Below are positions 1 to 8,202 of a stretch of DNA of 13,830 nt, in pieces; within the stretch, counting starts at the first letter, position 1, and every line of letters begins with the position of its first letter. The stretch covers positions 1-13,830 of the forward strand of contig PCBP01000089.1 in the NCBI GenBank assembly GCA_002730985.1, written 5' to 3'. Below the pieces are notes generated by a model. That model was not told the DNA's origin and did no database searches. It saw nothing but the letters and a program-made list of their open reading frames with translations. This stretch comes from Flavobacteriales bacterium. GTDB taxonomy: Bacteria > Bacteroidota > Bacteroidia > Flavobacteriales > BACL11. The position numbers were made by a program, and so were the translations under genes.

Positions 1-1
1 T

Positions 2-1414
2 GATGCAATGTTTTATGATCTATATATTTTTCAGTTATCTTATATAACTAACTTTTTTCTAGAAAAATATAATATTACTCCCAAACATTTTCACTTTATC
101 TCAAGAGAAAAAATCATCTTAAGAATGTTCTATAAGTTTTGTAGACGTTTTTCTAGAATAGATAAACTCTATACTTCATTTAATTGTAAATTTGGTTTTA
201 CCCAGAAATACTACAAAAAGTCTCTCCAAATAGCTGAGGAACTTGAATTTAAATCAAAAGAAGAGTTATTAAACTTCAAATATGAAGGGGTTAAACTAGG
301 AGATCTAGTTTATGATACTTATCTCAGGATGTATCTTGAACCAACGGTTGATCTAGAAGACAAAAGACTAAAGAATGTTTTAATTAATGCTCTAGATATT
401 TATTTTACTTCCAAAGAGTATCTCAATAATAATAATGTAAAGAAAATAGTTCTGAGTCACGCAGTTTATATTCAGTATGCTATTTTGGGTAGAATAGCCT
501 TGTCTCTTGGTATCGATGTATATACTTTTCCTTGGGAAAGAGTAGTTCATAAGCTTACGTCTGATCACCTTGTCCCTACTCCAAGACATCTAGAATATAG
601 GGGAATATTTGAAAAGAAATCTAAGAAGTCAGATCATAAGGATCAATCTAGAAAAATATTGAATGATAGACTCAATGGGCAAATAGACAGAGGCATTGCA
701 TATATGAAAACATCACCATATGCCGATACATCAGATTCAAATCAAAAAATATTCCTCAACAATGATAAGCCTAAAGTAGCTTTGATGATGCATTGTTTCT
801 ATGACGCGCCACACATATATAAGGATATGATTTTTGAAGATTTTTTTGAGTGGATTGAATTTGTTTTTTCAAGGGTAGAAAAAATGGATGTTGATTTTGT
901 AGTAAAACCACATCCCAATGCTCAACCTTTAAATAATGAAATCATTGAAAATCTTAAGAAGAAATACCCAAATATTCGTTTCTTAAATAAAAATACCTCA
1001 AATAAAAGAATAATTTTAGAAGGAATTGATCTGCTCCTAACTGTTTATGGAACTGTAGGGCATGAATTTGCTTATCATGGCGTTAAAGTTCTTATGGCTG
1101 GTGATAATCCCACCGCAGCTTATAATTTCTCTTTACTGCCATCAACAAAAGAACAATATGAATATTATTTAATGAATATAGATAAGATAGAATTAACGAT
1201 TAATAAAGAAGATATTGAAGAGTTTTTTTATATGCATTATCTAGATATAGGCGATGGCAGAATAGAGGGAAACAATGATTTATTTTTTGTTAGGAAGCGT
1301 GACTATGACCCTTCTAATAAGAATATGTTTATTGAGCTAATAGATGATGCGTCTGTCAAGAAATTCGATTCTGTATTTGATTCATTCTCTAAGGCAATAG
1401 AGCAAGTTGATTGA
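2..1414 (+). CDS. Capsule polysaccharide biosynthesis-type transferase, 5'-partial
   Basis: Probable cytoplasmic glycosyltransferase-like protein of the capsule synthesis (KpsC/KpsS/LipB-like, GT-B-like) group, acting in surface glycan assembly. The first ATG is at base 8, but the frame is open to the left edge, so the true start is probably outside the window. Counting from that ATG, the C-terminal half carries the two signatures I used: VVKPHP with K300-P303, and YGTVGHEFAYHG from residue 347, which resembles the nucleotide-sugar-binding loop of this group. An N-terminal GDLVYDTYLR segment near residue 97 is, from memory, common in proteins annotated as surface carbohydrate biosynthesis. 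No signal peptide or clear membrane segment is seen. It heads the operon as visible and is followed after 35 bases by a sulfotransferase. The general family is fairly secure; donor, acceptor and exact activity are unknown. Confidence 0.7.
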   Translation, partial: DAMFYDLYIFQLSYITNFFLEKYNITPKHFHFISREKIILRMFYKFCRRFSRIDKLYTSFNCKFGFTQKYYKKSLQIAEELEFKSKEELLNFKYEGVKLGDLVYDTYLRMYLEPTVDLEDKRLKNVLINALDIYFTSKEYLNNNNVKKIVLSHAVYIQYAILGRIALSLGIDVYTFPWERVVHKLTSDHLVPTPRHLEYRGIFEKKSKKSDHKDQSRKILNDRLNGQIDRGIAYMKTSPYADTSDSNQKIFLNNDKPKVALMMHCFYDAPHIYKDMIFEDFFEWIEFVFSRVEKMDVDFVVKPHPNAQPLNNEIIENLKKKYPNIRFLNKNTSNKRIILEGIDLLLTVYGTVGHEFAYHGVKVLMAGDNPTAAYNFSLLPSTKEQYEYYLMNIDKIELTINKEDIEEFFYMHYLDIGDGRIEGNNDLFFVRKRDYDPSNKNMFIELIDDASVKKFDSVFDSFSKAIEQVD

Positions 1415-1449
1415 ATAACTGATTAATTATTATTAAAGTTTTTTAGAAA

Positions 1450-2517
1450 ATGAATCACAAATTAAATAGTCCTGTTTTTATCACAGGTGTTTATAGGAGC
1501 GGCACTACAATCCTCACCGGTATACTTGGCGCACATGAGGAACTTGATATAAGTCATCCTTCCGTTCAATATTTTAGATATATCTTGAAAAAGGGTATTT
1601 CTCCCGATGATTATAAAGAAATCATTCATTCTATATCAGAGAGAGTGGATCTAAGATATGGCATTAAGTTAAATATAGAAAGAATACTTAAGGATATTGA
1701 TAAGGAAATGTCTATAGAAGGGATATCTCATAAAATTATTTATGATTCTATTATGAGATCACTTTATTTGAATAGCGGTAAGAGGTGGGGTGAGAAAAGT
1801 TTATTAGAGTGGACAAATATTCCGACATTTCTAGAAATGTTTCCTTCAGGAAAAACTATACACATTATAAGAGATCCTAGAGATGTTTTGGCTTCCTATA
1901 AAAATATGACATATGAAACAGGCGATAAGTATTTAGATGCTGTATTTAATTGTTTGGACTCTATGCGACATGCTCAAAAGTATACCTCTAGCCTTTCTCA
2001 AGAAGAGTATTGCTTAGTATATTTCGAAGACCTTATAAATCATAGAATTAGAGAAGTGGAAAGGATATGTTCTTTTCTAGAAATAGGATTTGATAAATCT
2101 TTGTATAAAGAAGATAAAATAAAAGAAGGTGTTGGAGAAGGTTCTGTGCATTTAACAACAGCTAGCCATTCTTCTTTCCCTGAGGATATTGGGGATTCAT
2201 TCAAAAGATGGGATACAAAACTTTCAAAAAACGAAATATTTTTTACTGAGTCAATATTATCTAAAATGATGACAGAGTTTGGATATGAACTGTCTGAATC
2301 ATATGAGGATAATCATTTAGAGTGGCTTCTTGAAATTATGAGTGAAAATGAATTAATAAATGAAAGATTTATTAATTTTCTTATGACAGGCAAAGGTGCT
2401 GAAGGTTTTCCTAGTGACCCTACTGATCCAGAAAATTGGTCCTCTTCGACTACGGGTCAAGGGAAAGAGCTTGGCAAAGGAGCTGCAAATGCTTACAAAA
2501 AATTATTTAAATCTTAA
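1450..2517 (+). CDS. PAPS-dependent sulfotransferase family protein
   Basis: Predicted to transfer sulfate from 3'-phosphoadenylylsulfate to a hydroxyl group, here most likely on a sugar of the locus glycan. The N-terminal 5'-phosphosulfate-binding loop is GVYRSGTTIL (residues 13-22), and the 3'-phosphate-binding motif is HIIRDPRDVLASY (138-150) with R141 and the DPRD core. A VYFEDL segment follows, as is usual in this family. At 355 residues it is longer than a typical ~300-residue core, because it ends in a Gly/Ser/Pro/Asp-rich tail from about residue 314. No Shine-Dalgarno sequence precedes the ATG; a run of six T lies five bases upstream. Neighbouring glycosyltransferases and methyltransferases indicate a carbohydrate acceptor. 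The family is confident; the acceptor is inferred. Confidence 0.85.
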   Translation: MNHKLNSPVFITGVYRSGTTILTGILGAHEELDISHPSVQYFRYILKKGISPDDYKEIIHSISERVDLRYGIKLNIERILKDIDKEMSIEGISHKIIYDSIMRSLYLNSGKRWGEKSLLEWTNIPTFLEMFPSGKTIHIIRDPRDVLASYKNMTYETGDKYLDAVFNCLDSMRHAQKYTSSLSQEEYCLVYFEDLINHRIREVERICSFLEIGFDKSLYKEDKIKEGVGEGSVHLTTASHSSFPEDIGDSFKRWDTKLSKNEIFFTESILSKMMTEFGYELSESYEDNHLEWLLEIMSENELINERFINFLMTGKGAEGFPSDPTDPENWSSSTTGQGKELGKGAANAYKKLFKS

Positions 2518-2537
2518 AATATTTTTTAAATTTAATT

Positions 2538-3512
2538 ATGAATAGCTCTATTAAAAATACATTACACTGTCCGTTGTGCGGGAACCCAAACAAATTAATT
2601 GAAGACAGCATTGATACTCATGAGCTTAAAAATATATGGCAAGAACAAACAGCACATCTTAATGAAGCAGTTGATATTAGTAGAATTTCAGATATCACAA
2701 CAAAGATCGATTACCACAAATGTTCAAAATGTGATTTAGGTTTTTTTAATCCTCAAATACCTGGAGATAATCAGTTTTATGGAGATCTTGCTCAAGATAG
2801 TTTGTACTATCTTCATGAGGGAAAATCTGAGTTTGATTATTCTACAGAGCATATTACAAAGGGCTCTTGTGTGCTTGATGTTGGATCAGGTAGGGGTGTT
2901 TTTTCTAAATATTTAGATTCATCCATTGATTACACAGGTTTGGAGTTGAGCTCCGAAGCAGTGCAATTAGCTAAAGAAGACCAAATAAATGTTTTGAATA
3001 TGACGATAGAAGATTTTGTAAAAACAACTCAAAAAAAATATGATTTCATAGTTTCGTTTCAAGTTTTAGAGCACATAGAAGATATAGAATCCTTTATGAA
3101 TTCTATAAAAAAGCTTTTAAAAGAAGATGGTAAGATTATTTTTGCTGTCCCAAATAATCAGTCATTTATTCGAAAGACCCCTAATCACATTTTGAATCTT
3201 CCTCCCCATCATCTTCTTCATTGGAATAATCAATCTCTAACTTTTCTTGCTTCTCATTTTAATTTGAAAGTTAAAGATATATTTTGTGAGAGACTTTCAA
3301 ATACTCACTTAAGAGCCTACCTTTACTCACTAACCTATGATTTTATTAGGAGGATTCTATTCATACCTTATCGGCAGATCAGAGAATCTTTTGTAAGAAA
3401 AATAATTTCAAAAATATCGTGGAAGTTTGCTTCCATTGCAGCTTCAATTAATAGTAATTTATTTAAGAATACGCTTGGACAAACCATAATTATTTCAATG
3501 CAGAAAAAATAA
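2538..3512 (+). CDS. Class I SAM methyltransferase with N-terminal zinc ribbon
   Basis: Predicted S-adenosylmethionine-dependent methyltransferase acting on a sugar or sugar nucleotide. The N-terminus has two cysteine pairs, C11/C14 (HCPLCG) and C62/C65 (KCSKC), forming a likely four-cysteine zinc ribbon of the kind seen in sugar C- and O-methyltransferases. The Rossmann core follows: motif I VLDVGSGRG at 112-120, an acidic strand end at GLELS (134-138), and the motif IV/post-I region FQVLEHIED around 174-182, then LKEDGKIIFAVPN. At 324 residues it is a full-length, intact protein. It is the first of three consecutive methyltransferase genes. It has no SD sequence; a T6 run lies 10 bases upstream of the ATG. 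Whether it methylates O, N or C cannot be read from the sequence. Confidence 0.82.
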   Translation: MNSSIKNTLHCPLCGNPNKLIEDSIDTHELKNIWQEQTAHLNEAVDISRISDITTKIDYHKCSKCDLGFFNPQIPGDNQFYGDLAQDSLYYLHEGKSEFDYSTEHITKGSCVLDVGSGRGVFSKYLDSSIDYTGLELSSEAVQLAKEDQINVLNMTIEDFVKTTQKKYDFIVSFQVLEHIEDIESFMNSIKKLLKEDGKIIFAVPNNQSFIRKTPNHILNLPPHHLLHWNNQSLTFLASHFNLKVKDIFCERLSNTHLRAYLYSLTYDFIRRILFIPYRQIRESFVRKIISKISWKFASIAASINSNLFKNTLGQTIIISMQKK

Positions 3513-3538
3513 ATGATATTTCTTTATAAAATAACCAA

Positions 3539-4438
3539 ATGATTAAAAAAATTGCATCTTTTTTTCGGACTATAACTCTTTCGTTTAGCTATTATTTTGG
3601 AGTAGTTGAAATAATAATTACCAATATCAGTTCTATATCTAAAAGATTGAACCTAAGCCAAGCTTTGCATCAGGCCATATTTTTAAGAAAAAAATATGCT
3701 TATTTTTCTGGTAATTTTAAATCTTGGGATGAATCTTTAGCTAACATAAAGGAGGGCTACCAATCCAAAAAACTATATAACAAGGTATATAGAGCATCCT
3801 TAGATGTTAAACATGGTAAAGCTATATATGAAAGGGATGGCTTTTGTTTCAATGAAGAAAAATATAGATGGCCAGTAATTACATTTATCCTTCATGCTGA
3901 GAAACAATCTAATACTGACTTATTTGAGATCTTAGATTTTGGAGGCTCACTTGGGAGTTTTTATAATCAACATATTAAATTTCTATCTCAAATAGATAAC
4001 TTAAGCTGGAATATCATTGAGCAAGATCAATTTGTTAAAATGGGTAAAGAGGAATTTGAAAATGAGACTTTAAGATTTCACAATTCAATTGCTGATTATA
4101 AAAAAGACAATAATCCCAATTTAGTTCTGCTCTCAAGTGTAATTCAATACATAGAAAAGCCTTTTGAAATTTTAAAAGACTTAATTCAAATAAGTCCCGA
4201 ATTTATAATTATTGATAGGACGCCTTTCACAAAAAATAATTATGATTGTGTAATGCATCAAAATCTTCCAAAACATGTGGGAGGGCAAATTTATCCCGCA
4301 TGGTTTTTTTCTGAGAAAAATTTTTTACACTTTTTTAATGAAAGTAACTATTACGAATATAGCAGATTTGAGTGCGATGAGGACTTTGGCATTGGAACAT
4401 TTAAAGGTATAGTGTTTAGACTTGAAGGTAATGGGTGA
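3539..4438 (+). CDS. TIGR04325-type putative methyltransferase
   Basis: Recognised as the putative methyltransferase family found in surface polysaccharide loci (TIGR04325, by recall). Signatures in order: SGNFKSWDES (57-66) with GYQSKKLYNKV after it, YERDGFCFNE (97-106), a SAM-binding-like loop LDFGGSLGS (132-140), LLSSVIQYIEKP (197-208), IIIDRTPF (223-230) and YPAWFFSE (252-259). The first ~30 residues are hydrophobic (SFSYYFGVVEIIITNI), which could be a membrane-associated helix or part of the fold. It has 299 residues and is intact. The TGA stop overlaps the ATG of the next gene by one base (TGATG), so the two are translationally coupled. Substrate is unknown; methylation of a glycan residue is the working inference. 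Confidence 0.8.
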   Translation: MIKKIASFFRTITLSFSYYFGVVEIIITNISSISKRLNLSQALHQAIFLRKKYAYFSGNFKSWDESLANIKEGYQSKKLYNKVYRASLDVKHGKAIYERDGFCFNEEKYRWPVITFILHAEKQSNTDLFEILDFGGSLGSFYNQHIKFLSQIDNLSWNIIEQDQFVKMGKEEFENETLRFHNSIADYKKDNNPNLVLLSSVIQYIEKPFEILKDLIQISPEFIIIDRTPFTKNNYDCVMHQNLPKHVGGQIYPAWFFSEKNFLHFFNESNYYEYSRFECDEDFGIGTFKGIVFRLEGNG

Positions 4439-5160
4439 TGTTGAAGAGTAAACTACTTAAAATTTATACCCAAGAGATGTATTTTCCTACTTTACTCTCT
4501 TTATTTATCAATCCTTTCTATTTTGGCAGAAAAGGGCTATATAAGAATATCAAAGATTTGGCTTCTAATATTACTGGCAAGACATTGGATGTAGGTTGTG
4601 GGCTAAAACCTTATCAACAGCTCTATCATTCATCTGAATATATTGGTCTAGAGTATGATACGCCTGAGAATAGAGAATCAAAGAACGCAGATTATTTTTA
4701 TGATGGAACTACATTCCCATTCGAGAAGAGCTCCTTTGATTCAGTGGTTGTGAATGAGGTTTTTGAGCATGTATTTAATCCAAATAATTTTCTACAACAA
4801 ATAAACGAAGTTCTTAAAAAAGACGGAATTTTATTTATGACGATGCCTTTTGCATGGGATGAACATGAACAACCATTTGACTATGCTCGATATACTTCAT
4901 TTGGGATTTCTTCAATATTGAAAAAACATGGCTTTGAAATAATCACACAAAGAAAATCTGTGAGTGATATAAGAGTTATCTTTCAGCAATTAAATCTCTA
5001 CATATTCAAAAAACTTAGAACTAGAAACGGGTTTTTAAATCAAATAATCATCTTATTTCTGATATCACCTTTTAATATTCTAGGGGAAATTCTAAATCTT
5101 ATACTTCCTAATAACCCAGATTTATATTTAGACAATATCGTTCTAGCCCGAAAGGTGTAA
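4438..5160 (+). CDS. Class I SAM-dependent methyltransferase
   Basis: A small methyltransferase (240 residues) of the Methyltransf_11 type. Motif I is TLDVGCGLKPY (49-59), the acidic residue after strand 2 is in GLEYD (70-74), and FDSVVVNEVFEHV (100-112) is the post-I/motif IV region, followed by LKKDGILFMTMPF. WDEHEQPFDYARYT (140-153) is a loop I associate with polysaccharide-locus methyltransferases. The C-terminal ~40 residues include a hydrophobic stretch (IIILFLISPFNILGEILNLIL) that may bind membrane or partner. I chose the ATG at 4438, which shares its A with the upstream TGA; a GTG one codon earlier (4435) is possible. A GAAGG at 4424-4428 serves either start. Third of three consecutive methyltransferases, perhaps for different positions on one glycan. 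Confidence 0.8.
   Translation: MLKSKLLKIYTQEMYFPTLLSLFINPFYFGRKGLYKNIKDLASNITGKTLDVGCGLKPYQQLYHSSEYIGLEYDTPENRESKNADYFYDGTTFPFEKSSFDSVVVNEVFEHVFNPNNFLQQINEVLKKDGILFMTMPFAWDEHEQPFDYARYTSFGISSILKKHGFEIITQRKSVSDIRVIFQQLNLYIFKKLRTRNGFLNQIIILFLISPFNILGEILNLILPNNPDLYLDNIVLARKV
5151..5157 (+). promoter_or_regulatory. Ribosome binding site for the TTG start at 5162
   Basis: AAAGGTG lies inside the end of the upstream methyltransferase gene, four bases before a TTG. The next in-frame Met of the downstream epimerase is far inside the protein, past the NAD-binding loop, so this site and the TTG decide the start. Confidence 0.5.
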
Positions 5161-5161
5161 T

Positions 5162-6145
5162 TTGATTGAATCAAATTTTAAGGATAAGAAGATATGTATT
5201 ACTGGCGGCGCTGGTTTTATAGGTTCTGCAATTGCTAACCGACTTTTTGGAATAGCTGAAATTACTATTGTCGATTCTTTGATACCAGAATATGGTGGGA
5301 ATTTACATAATATTGAAAAAATTAAAGACCATATAAAATTTGATATTGCTGATGTTAGAGAAAAGGATGTAATCGAGAACTTAGTTAAGGATATGGATTA
5401 TATTTTTAACATGGCTGGACAAACTAGCCATATGGACTCAATGACAGATCCTCATACAGATTTAGAAATTAACGCTCGTGCTCAACTCTCAATATTGGAA
5501 GCAATCAGACAGCACAACCCAAAAGTAAAAATTATTTTTGCTAGTACTAGACAAATATATGGTAGGCCAGACAATCTTCCTGTTGATGAGAGCCACCCAA
5601 TTAGACCAGTAGATGTTAACGGAATAAATAAGAATGCTGGTGAGCAATATCACAAACTTTACAATGATGTCTATGGAATTCAAACAAGCATATTAAGGCT
5701 TACAAATACTTATGGTCCTGGCATGAGAGTAAAAGATGCCAGGCAAACATTCGTAGGAATATGGATACAAAAAATATTAAAGGGTGAGGATTTTGAAGTT
5801 TGGGGAGGAGACCAACTTCGTGACTTTAATTATGTTGATGATGTAGTAGATGCCTTTCTTAAGGTGGCTATTAATAAGAATGCGAATGGTGAAATATTTA
5901 ATCTAGGTTCCAATGAAGTCATAACTTTAAATGAACTCGCTGATGCTCTTATTGACGTACATGGTTCAGGGAATTACAAAATTAGAAATTTTCCAGAAGA
6001 TAGAAAAAAAATTGATATTGGTGATTATTATTCCGATTACTCTAAAATAAATGAACTTTTGGAATGGCATCCATCAGTCAATATTAAAGAAGGTCTCAGC
6101 AAAACTTTAGATTATTATAGGCAACACGGAGAACACTACTTATGA
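5162..6145 (+). CDS. NAD-dependent epimerase/dehydratase (extended SDR) with atypical active site
   Basis: An extended short-chain dehydrogenase acting on a nucleotide-sugar, probably in the cytoplasm. The NAD-binding loop [10 protein letters not shown] is at 13-22, and ASTRQIYGRPDNLP (127-140) carries the serine/threonine of the active site. The position that normally reads YxxxK is NGINK (N153...K157) within PVDVNGINKNAGEQYH, so the catalytic tyrosine is replaced by asparagine. TNTYGPG (181-187), VWGGDQLRDFNYVDD (213-227) and FNLGS complete the usual substrate-domain motifs. The TTG start is required: the next in-frame Met is near residue 78, after the dinucleotide loop. The stop overlaps the aminotransferase start as ATGA. 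That coupling suggests it makes or modifies the sugar used by the aminotransferase, but the reaction (epimerase, dehydratase or decarboxylase) cannot be assigned. Confidence 0.8.
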   Translation: MIESNFKDKKICITGGAGFIGSAIANRLFGIAEITIVDSLIPEYGGNLHNIEKIKDHIKFDIADVREKDVIENLVKDMDYIFNMAGQTSHMDSMTDPHTDLEINARAQLSILEAIRQHNPKVKIIFASTRQIYGRPDNLPVDESHPIRPVDVNGINKNAGEQYHKLYNDVYGIQTSILRLTNTYGPGMRVKDARQTFVGIWIQKILKGEDFEVWGGDQLRDFNYVDDVVDAFLKVAINKNANGEIFNLGSNEVITLNELADALIDVHGSGNYKIRNFPEDRKKIDIGDYYSDYSKINELLEWHPSVNIKEGLSKTLDYYRQHGEHYL

Positions 6146-7245
6146 TTCCACAATGTAACCCCAAAGCTAACTATAAGAAATATAGAGAAGAAATAGATAA
6201 GGCTATCACCAAAGTTCTATCGAGTGGAAGCTATGTTTTGGGAGAACAGGTAACTGGTTTTGAAGATGAATTCTCTTCGTTTCTAGGGATCTCAGAAACA
6301 ATTGGGGTAGCCAACGGAACTGATGCAATAGAATTAGCATTACGAGCTTGCAAAATAGGTAACTCAGATCTAGTTGCTACAGTCTCACACACTGCAGTTG
6401 CTACCGTTTCTGCAATCCGACGAGTCGGAGCTAAACCAATATTTGTAGATATTGAAGAAGATTTTTTTACGATGTCTCCCAAATCTCTTGCAGCAGTTAT
6501 CAATGAATATGATATCAAGGCAATAGTTGTTGTGCATATCTATGGTCAAATGGCAGATATGCAAGGGATCCTTGATCTTGCAAAGCAGAAAGATATACCT
6601 GTTATTGAGGATTGCGCTCAGGCTCATGGCGCTACACAAGAATCCAAAATGGCTGGCACTTGGGGAGATATTGGTTGCTTTAGTTTCTATCCAACAAAAA
6701 ATCTAGGGGCAATGGGCGATGCGGGCGCCGTTGTTACAAACAACATGGAAATAGCAAATAGATTGAGAGAAATTAGACAATATGGATGGAAGGAAAGATA
6801 TATATCCATTAGAGAAGGCATTAATAGTAGGTTAGATGAAATTCAAGCTGCAGTATTGAGGGTAAAACTGAAATATTTGAGCATGGATAATAACCATCGC
6901 AAAGAAATTGCAGCGTTATATAACAAAAATATGGACAATCTAAATCATATTATTGTTCCTAAATTAAGAACAGGAAATGAACATGTATATCATCAATACG
7001 TCATTTTATCTGAACACCGAGACACTATAAGAAGAGAGTTAGAGGAAGACGGAATATTTTGTGGATTACATTATCCAAAGCCAGTTCACCTGCAGAGTAT
7101 TTACCATAAAAATTCCTATAATATTCTAGACCTTGATGTAACAGAGCAATTTTCAAGTCAAATATTAAGTTTGCCTATGTATCCTGAACTTAATCTGGAG
7201 GAGGCTAGAGAAGTGACAGCAAGGATAAAAAATATAAAGCTTTAA
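6142..7245 (+). CDS. DegT/DnrJ/EryC1/StrS family PLP-dependent sugar aminotransferase
   Basis: Predicted to convert a keto-sugar nucleotide to an amino-sugar nucleotide using pyridoxal phosphate and an amino donor such as glutamate. Visible signatures: NGTDAIELAL (58-67) for phosphate binding; VHIYGQMADM (131-140); IEDCAQAHGA (155-164) with D157 positioned for the PLP pyridine nitrogen; and FSFYPTKNLGAMGDAGAV (180-197) with K186 as the Schiff-base lysine. The late HYPKPVHLQ segment is also typical. At 367 residues it is full length. It starts in a 4-base ATGA overlap with the SDR gene, with GGAG at 6128-6131 upstream. Relatives include QdtB/FdtB, WecE, ArnB and PseC types; I cannot choose among them because the partner SDR is itself unassigned. 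Confidence 0.9.
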   Translation: MIPQCNPKANYKKYREEIDKAITKVLSSGSYVLGEQVTGFEDEFSSFLGISETIGVANGTDAIELALRACKIGNSDLVATVSHTAVATVSAIRRVGAKPIFVDIEEDFFTMSPKSLAAVINEYDIKAIVVVHIYGQMADMQGILDLAKQKDIPVIEDCAQAHGATQESKMAGTWGDIGCFSFYPTKNLGAMGDAGAVVTNNMEIANRLREIRQYGWKERYISIREGINSRLDEIQAAVLRVKLKYLSMDNNHRKEIAALYNKNMDNLNHIIVPKLRTGNEHVYHQYVILSEHRDTIRRELEEDGIFCGLHYPKPVHLQSIYHKNSYNILDLDVTEQFSSQILSLPMYPELNLEEAREVTARIKNIKL

Positions 7246-7247
7246 TC

Positions 7248-8192
7248 ATGTATAATTTCTGTACATATTTCGATAGTAATTATATCTCTCATGGTTTGAG
7301 TCTTTTCAAATCAATAACAAAGCATAGTGAAGAGCCAATAAATTTTTACGTACTATGCTTGGATGAAAAAACATTTCAAGTGCTAACTGATCAGAAGAAT
7401 AAAAATCTAATTCCATTGAAATTAAGAGATATCGAAAATGAGTATTCAGAATTATTGGAAGCTAAAAAAAACAGAAGCAGGATAGAATATTACTTCACAC
7501 TAAGTCCGGTTCTGCCTTTATATCTTATTGAGAAGTTACAACTTGATCTAATAGCATCTATTGATGCTGATTTAATGTTTTTTTCATCTCCTACTCCAAT
7601 TTTTCAAGAGATGGGGGAACATTCAATATATATTACAGAGCATAGATTTAGAGAGAAATTTAAATCCCATGAGATTGCAGGAAAGTATAATGTTCAATGT
7701 CAGATATTTAGAAATGATAAATGGGGTCTAAGTTGCCTGAAAAGATGGAAAGATCAATGTATAGATTGGTGCTTTGATAAGTTTGAGAATGACAAATTTG
7801 CTGATCAGAAATATCTAGATGAATGGCCAAGTAGATATAAAAATCATATTGTTGTTTCTGAAAATATTGGTATTGGGGTAGCTCCTTGGAATATTGAAGG
7901 AGAAAATATTTCTATCAGAGACAAGCAATTTTTTATAAACCATAAACCTATAATATTTTATCATTTTCATGGACTTAAGATATTTAATAAATATCTAGCA
8001 AAAACCGGCCTAAGTGGTTTTCACGCAAAGTTAACTTCACCAGTTAAAGATTTGTATCTCAACTATCTAAATGAGTTATCTAGCAATGCAATCACAATTA
8101 AGAAGAAAGAAATCAGACCGGGTAATTTTGGAAATATCCGTTTAATAATGAGCGGTATAAAATATAGAGACCTTATTTTAAAGTTTAGCTAG
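7248..8192 (+). CDS. GT-A fold glycosyltransferase (GT8-like)
   Basis: A 314-residue, probably cytoplasmic glycosyltransferase. It opens with FCTYFDSNYISHGLSLFKSI, the first strand and helix of GT8/nucleotide-diphospho-sugar transferase-like proteins. The metal-binding DxD is IDADLMFFSSP, with D106 and D108. Further family-like segments are GKYNVQCQIFRND (145-157), KFADQKYLDEWP (183-194) and IGIGVAPWNIEGE. IFYHFHGL near residues 246-253 is a plausible C-terminal acceptor or metal site. I recall this arrangement from many polysaccharide-locus proteins that lack experimental assignment. It starts two bases after the aminotransferase stop, with no evident SD, so expression is probably by coupling. 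Donor sugar and linkage are unknown. Confidence 0.75.
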   Translation: MYNFCTYFDSNYISHGLSLFKSITKHSEEPINFYVLCLDEKTFQVLTDQKNKNLIPLKLRDIENEYSELLEAKKNRSRIEYYFTLSPVLPLYLIEKLQLDLIASIDADLMFFSSPTPIFQEMGEHSIYITEHRFREKFKSHEIAGKYNVQCQIFRNDKWGLSCLKRWKDQCIDWCFDKFENDKFADQKYLDEWPSRYKNHIVVSENIGIGVAPWNIEGENISIRDKQFFINHKPIIFYHFHGLKIFNKYLAKTGLSGFHAKLTSPVKDLYLNYLNELSSNAITIKKKEIRPGNFGNIRLIMSGIKYRDLILKFS

Positions 8193-8202
8193 ATATTTTT
8201 TG

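Noticed and set aside
1415..1449. T-rich stretch after the first gene as a possible intrinsic terminator.
   Set aside because: There is no GC-rich stem before the T run, and the next gene follows within 35 bases in the same direction.
6231..6639. Open frames on the minus strand inside the aminotransferase gene.
   Set aside because: They are antisense to a clearly conserved PLP enzyme, have no recognisable motifs and no ribosome binding site.
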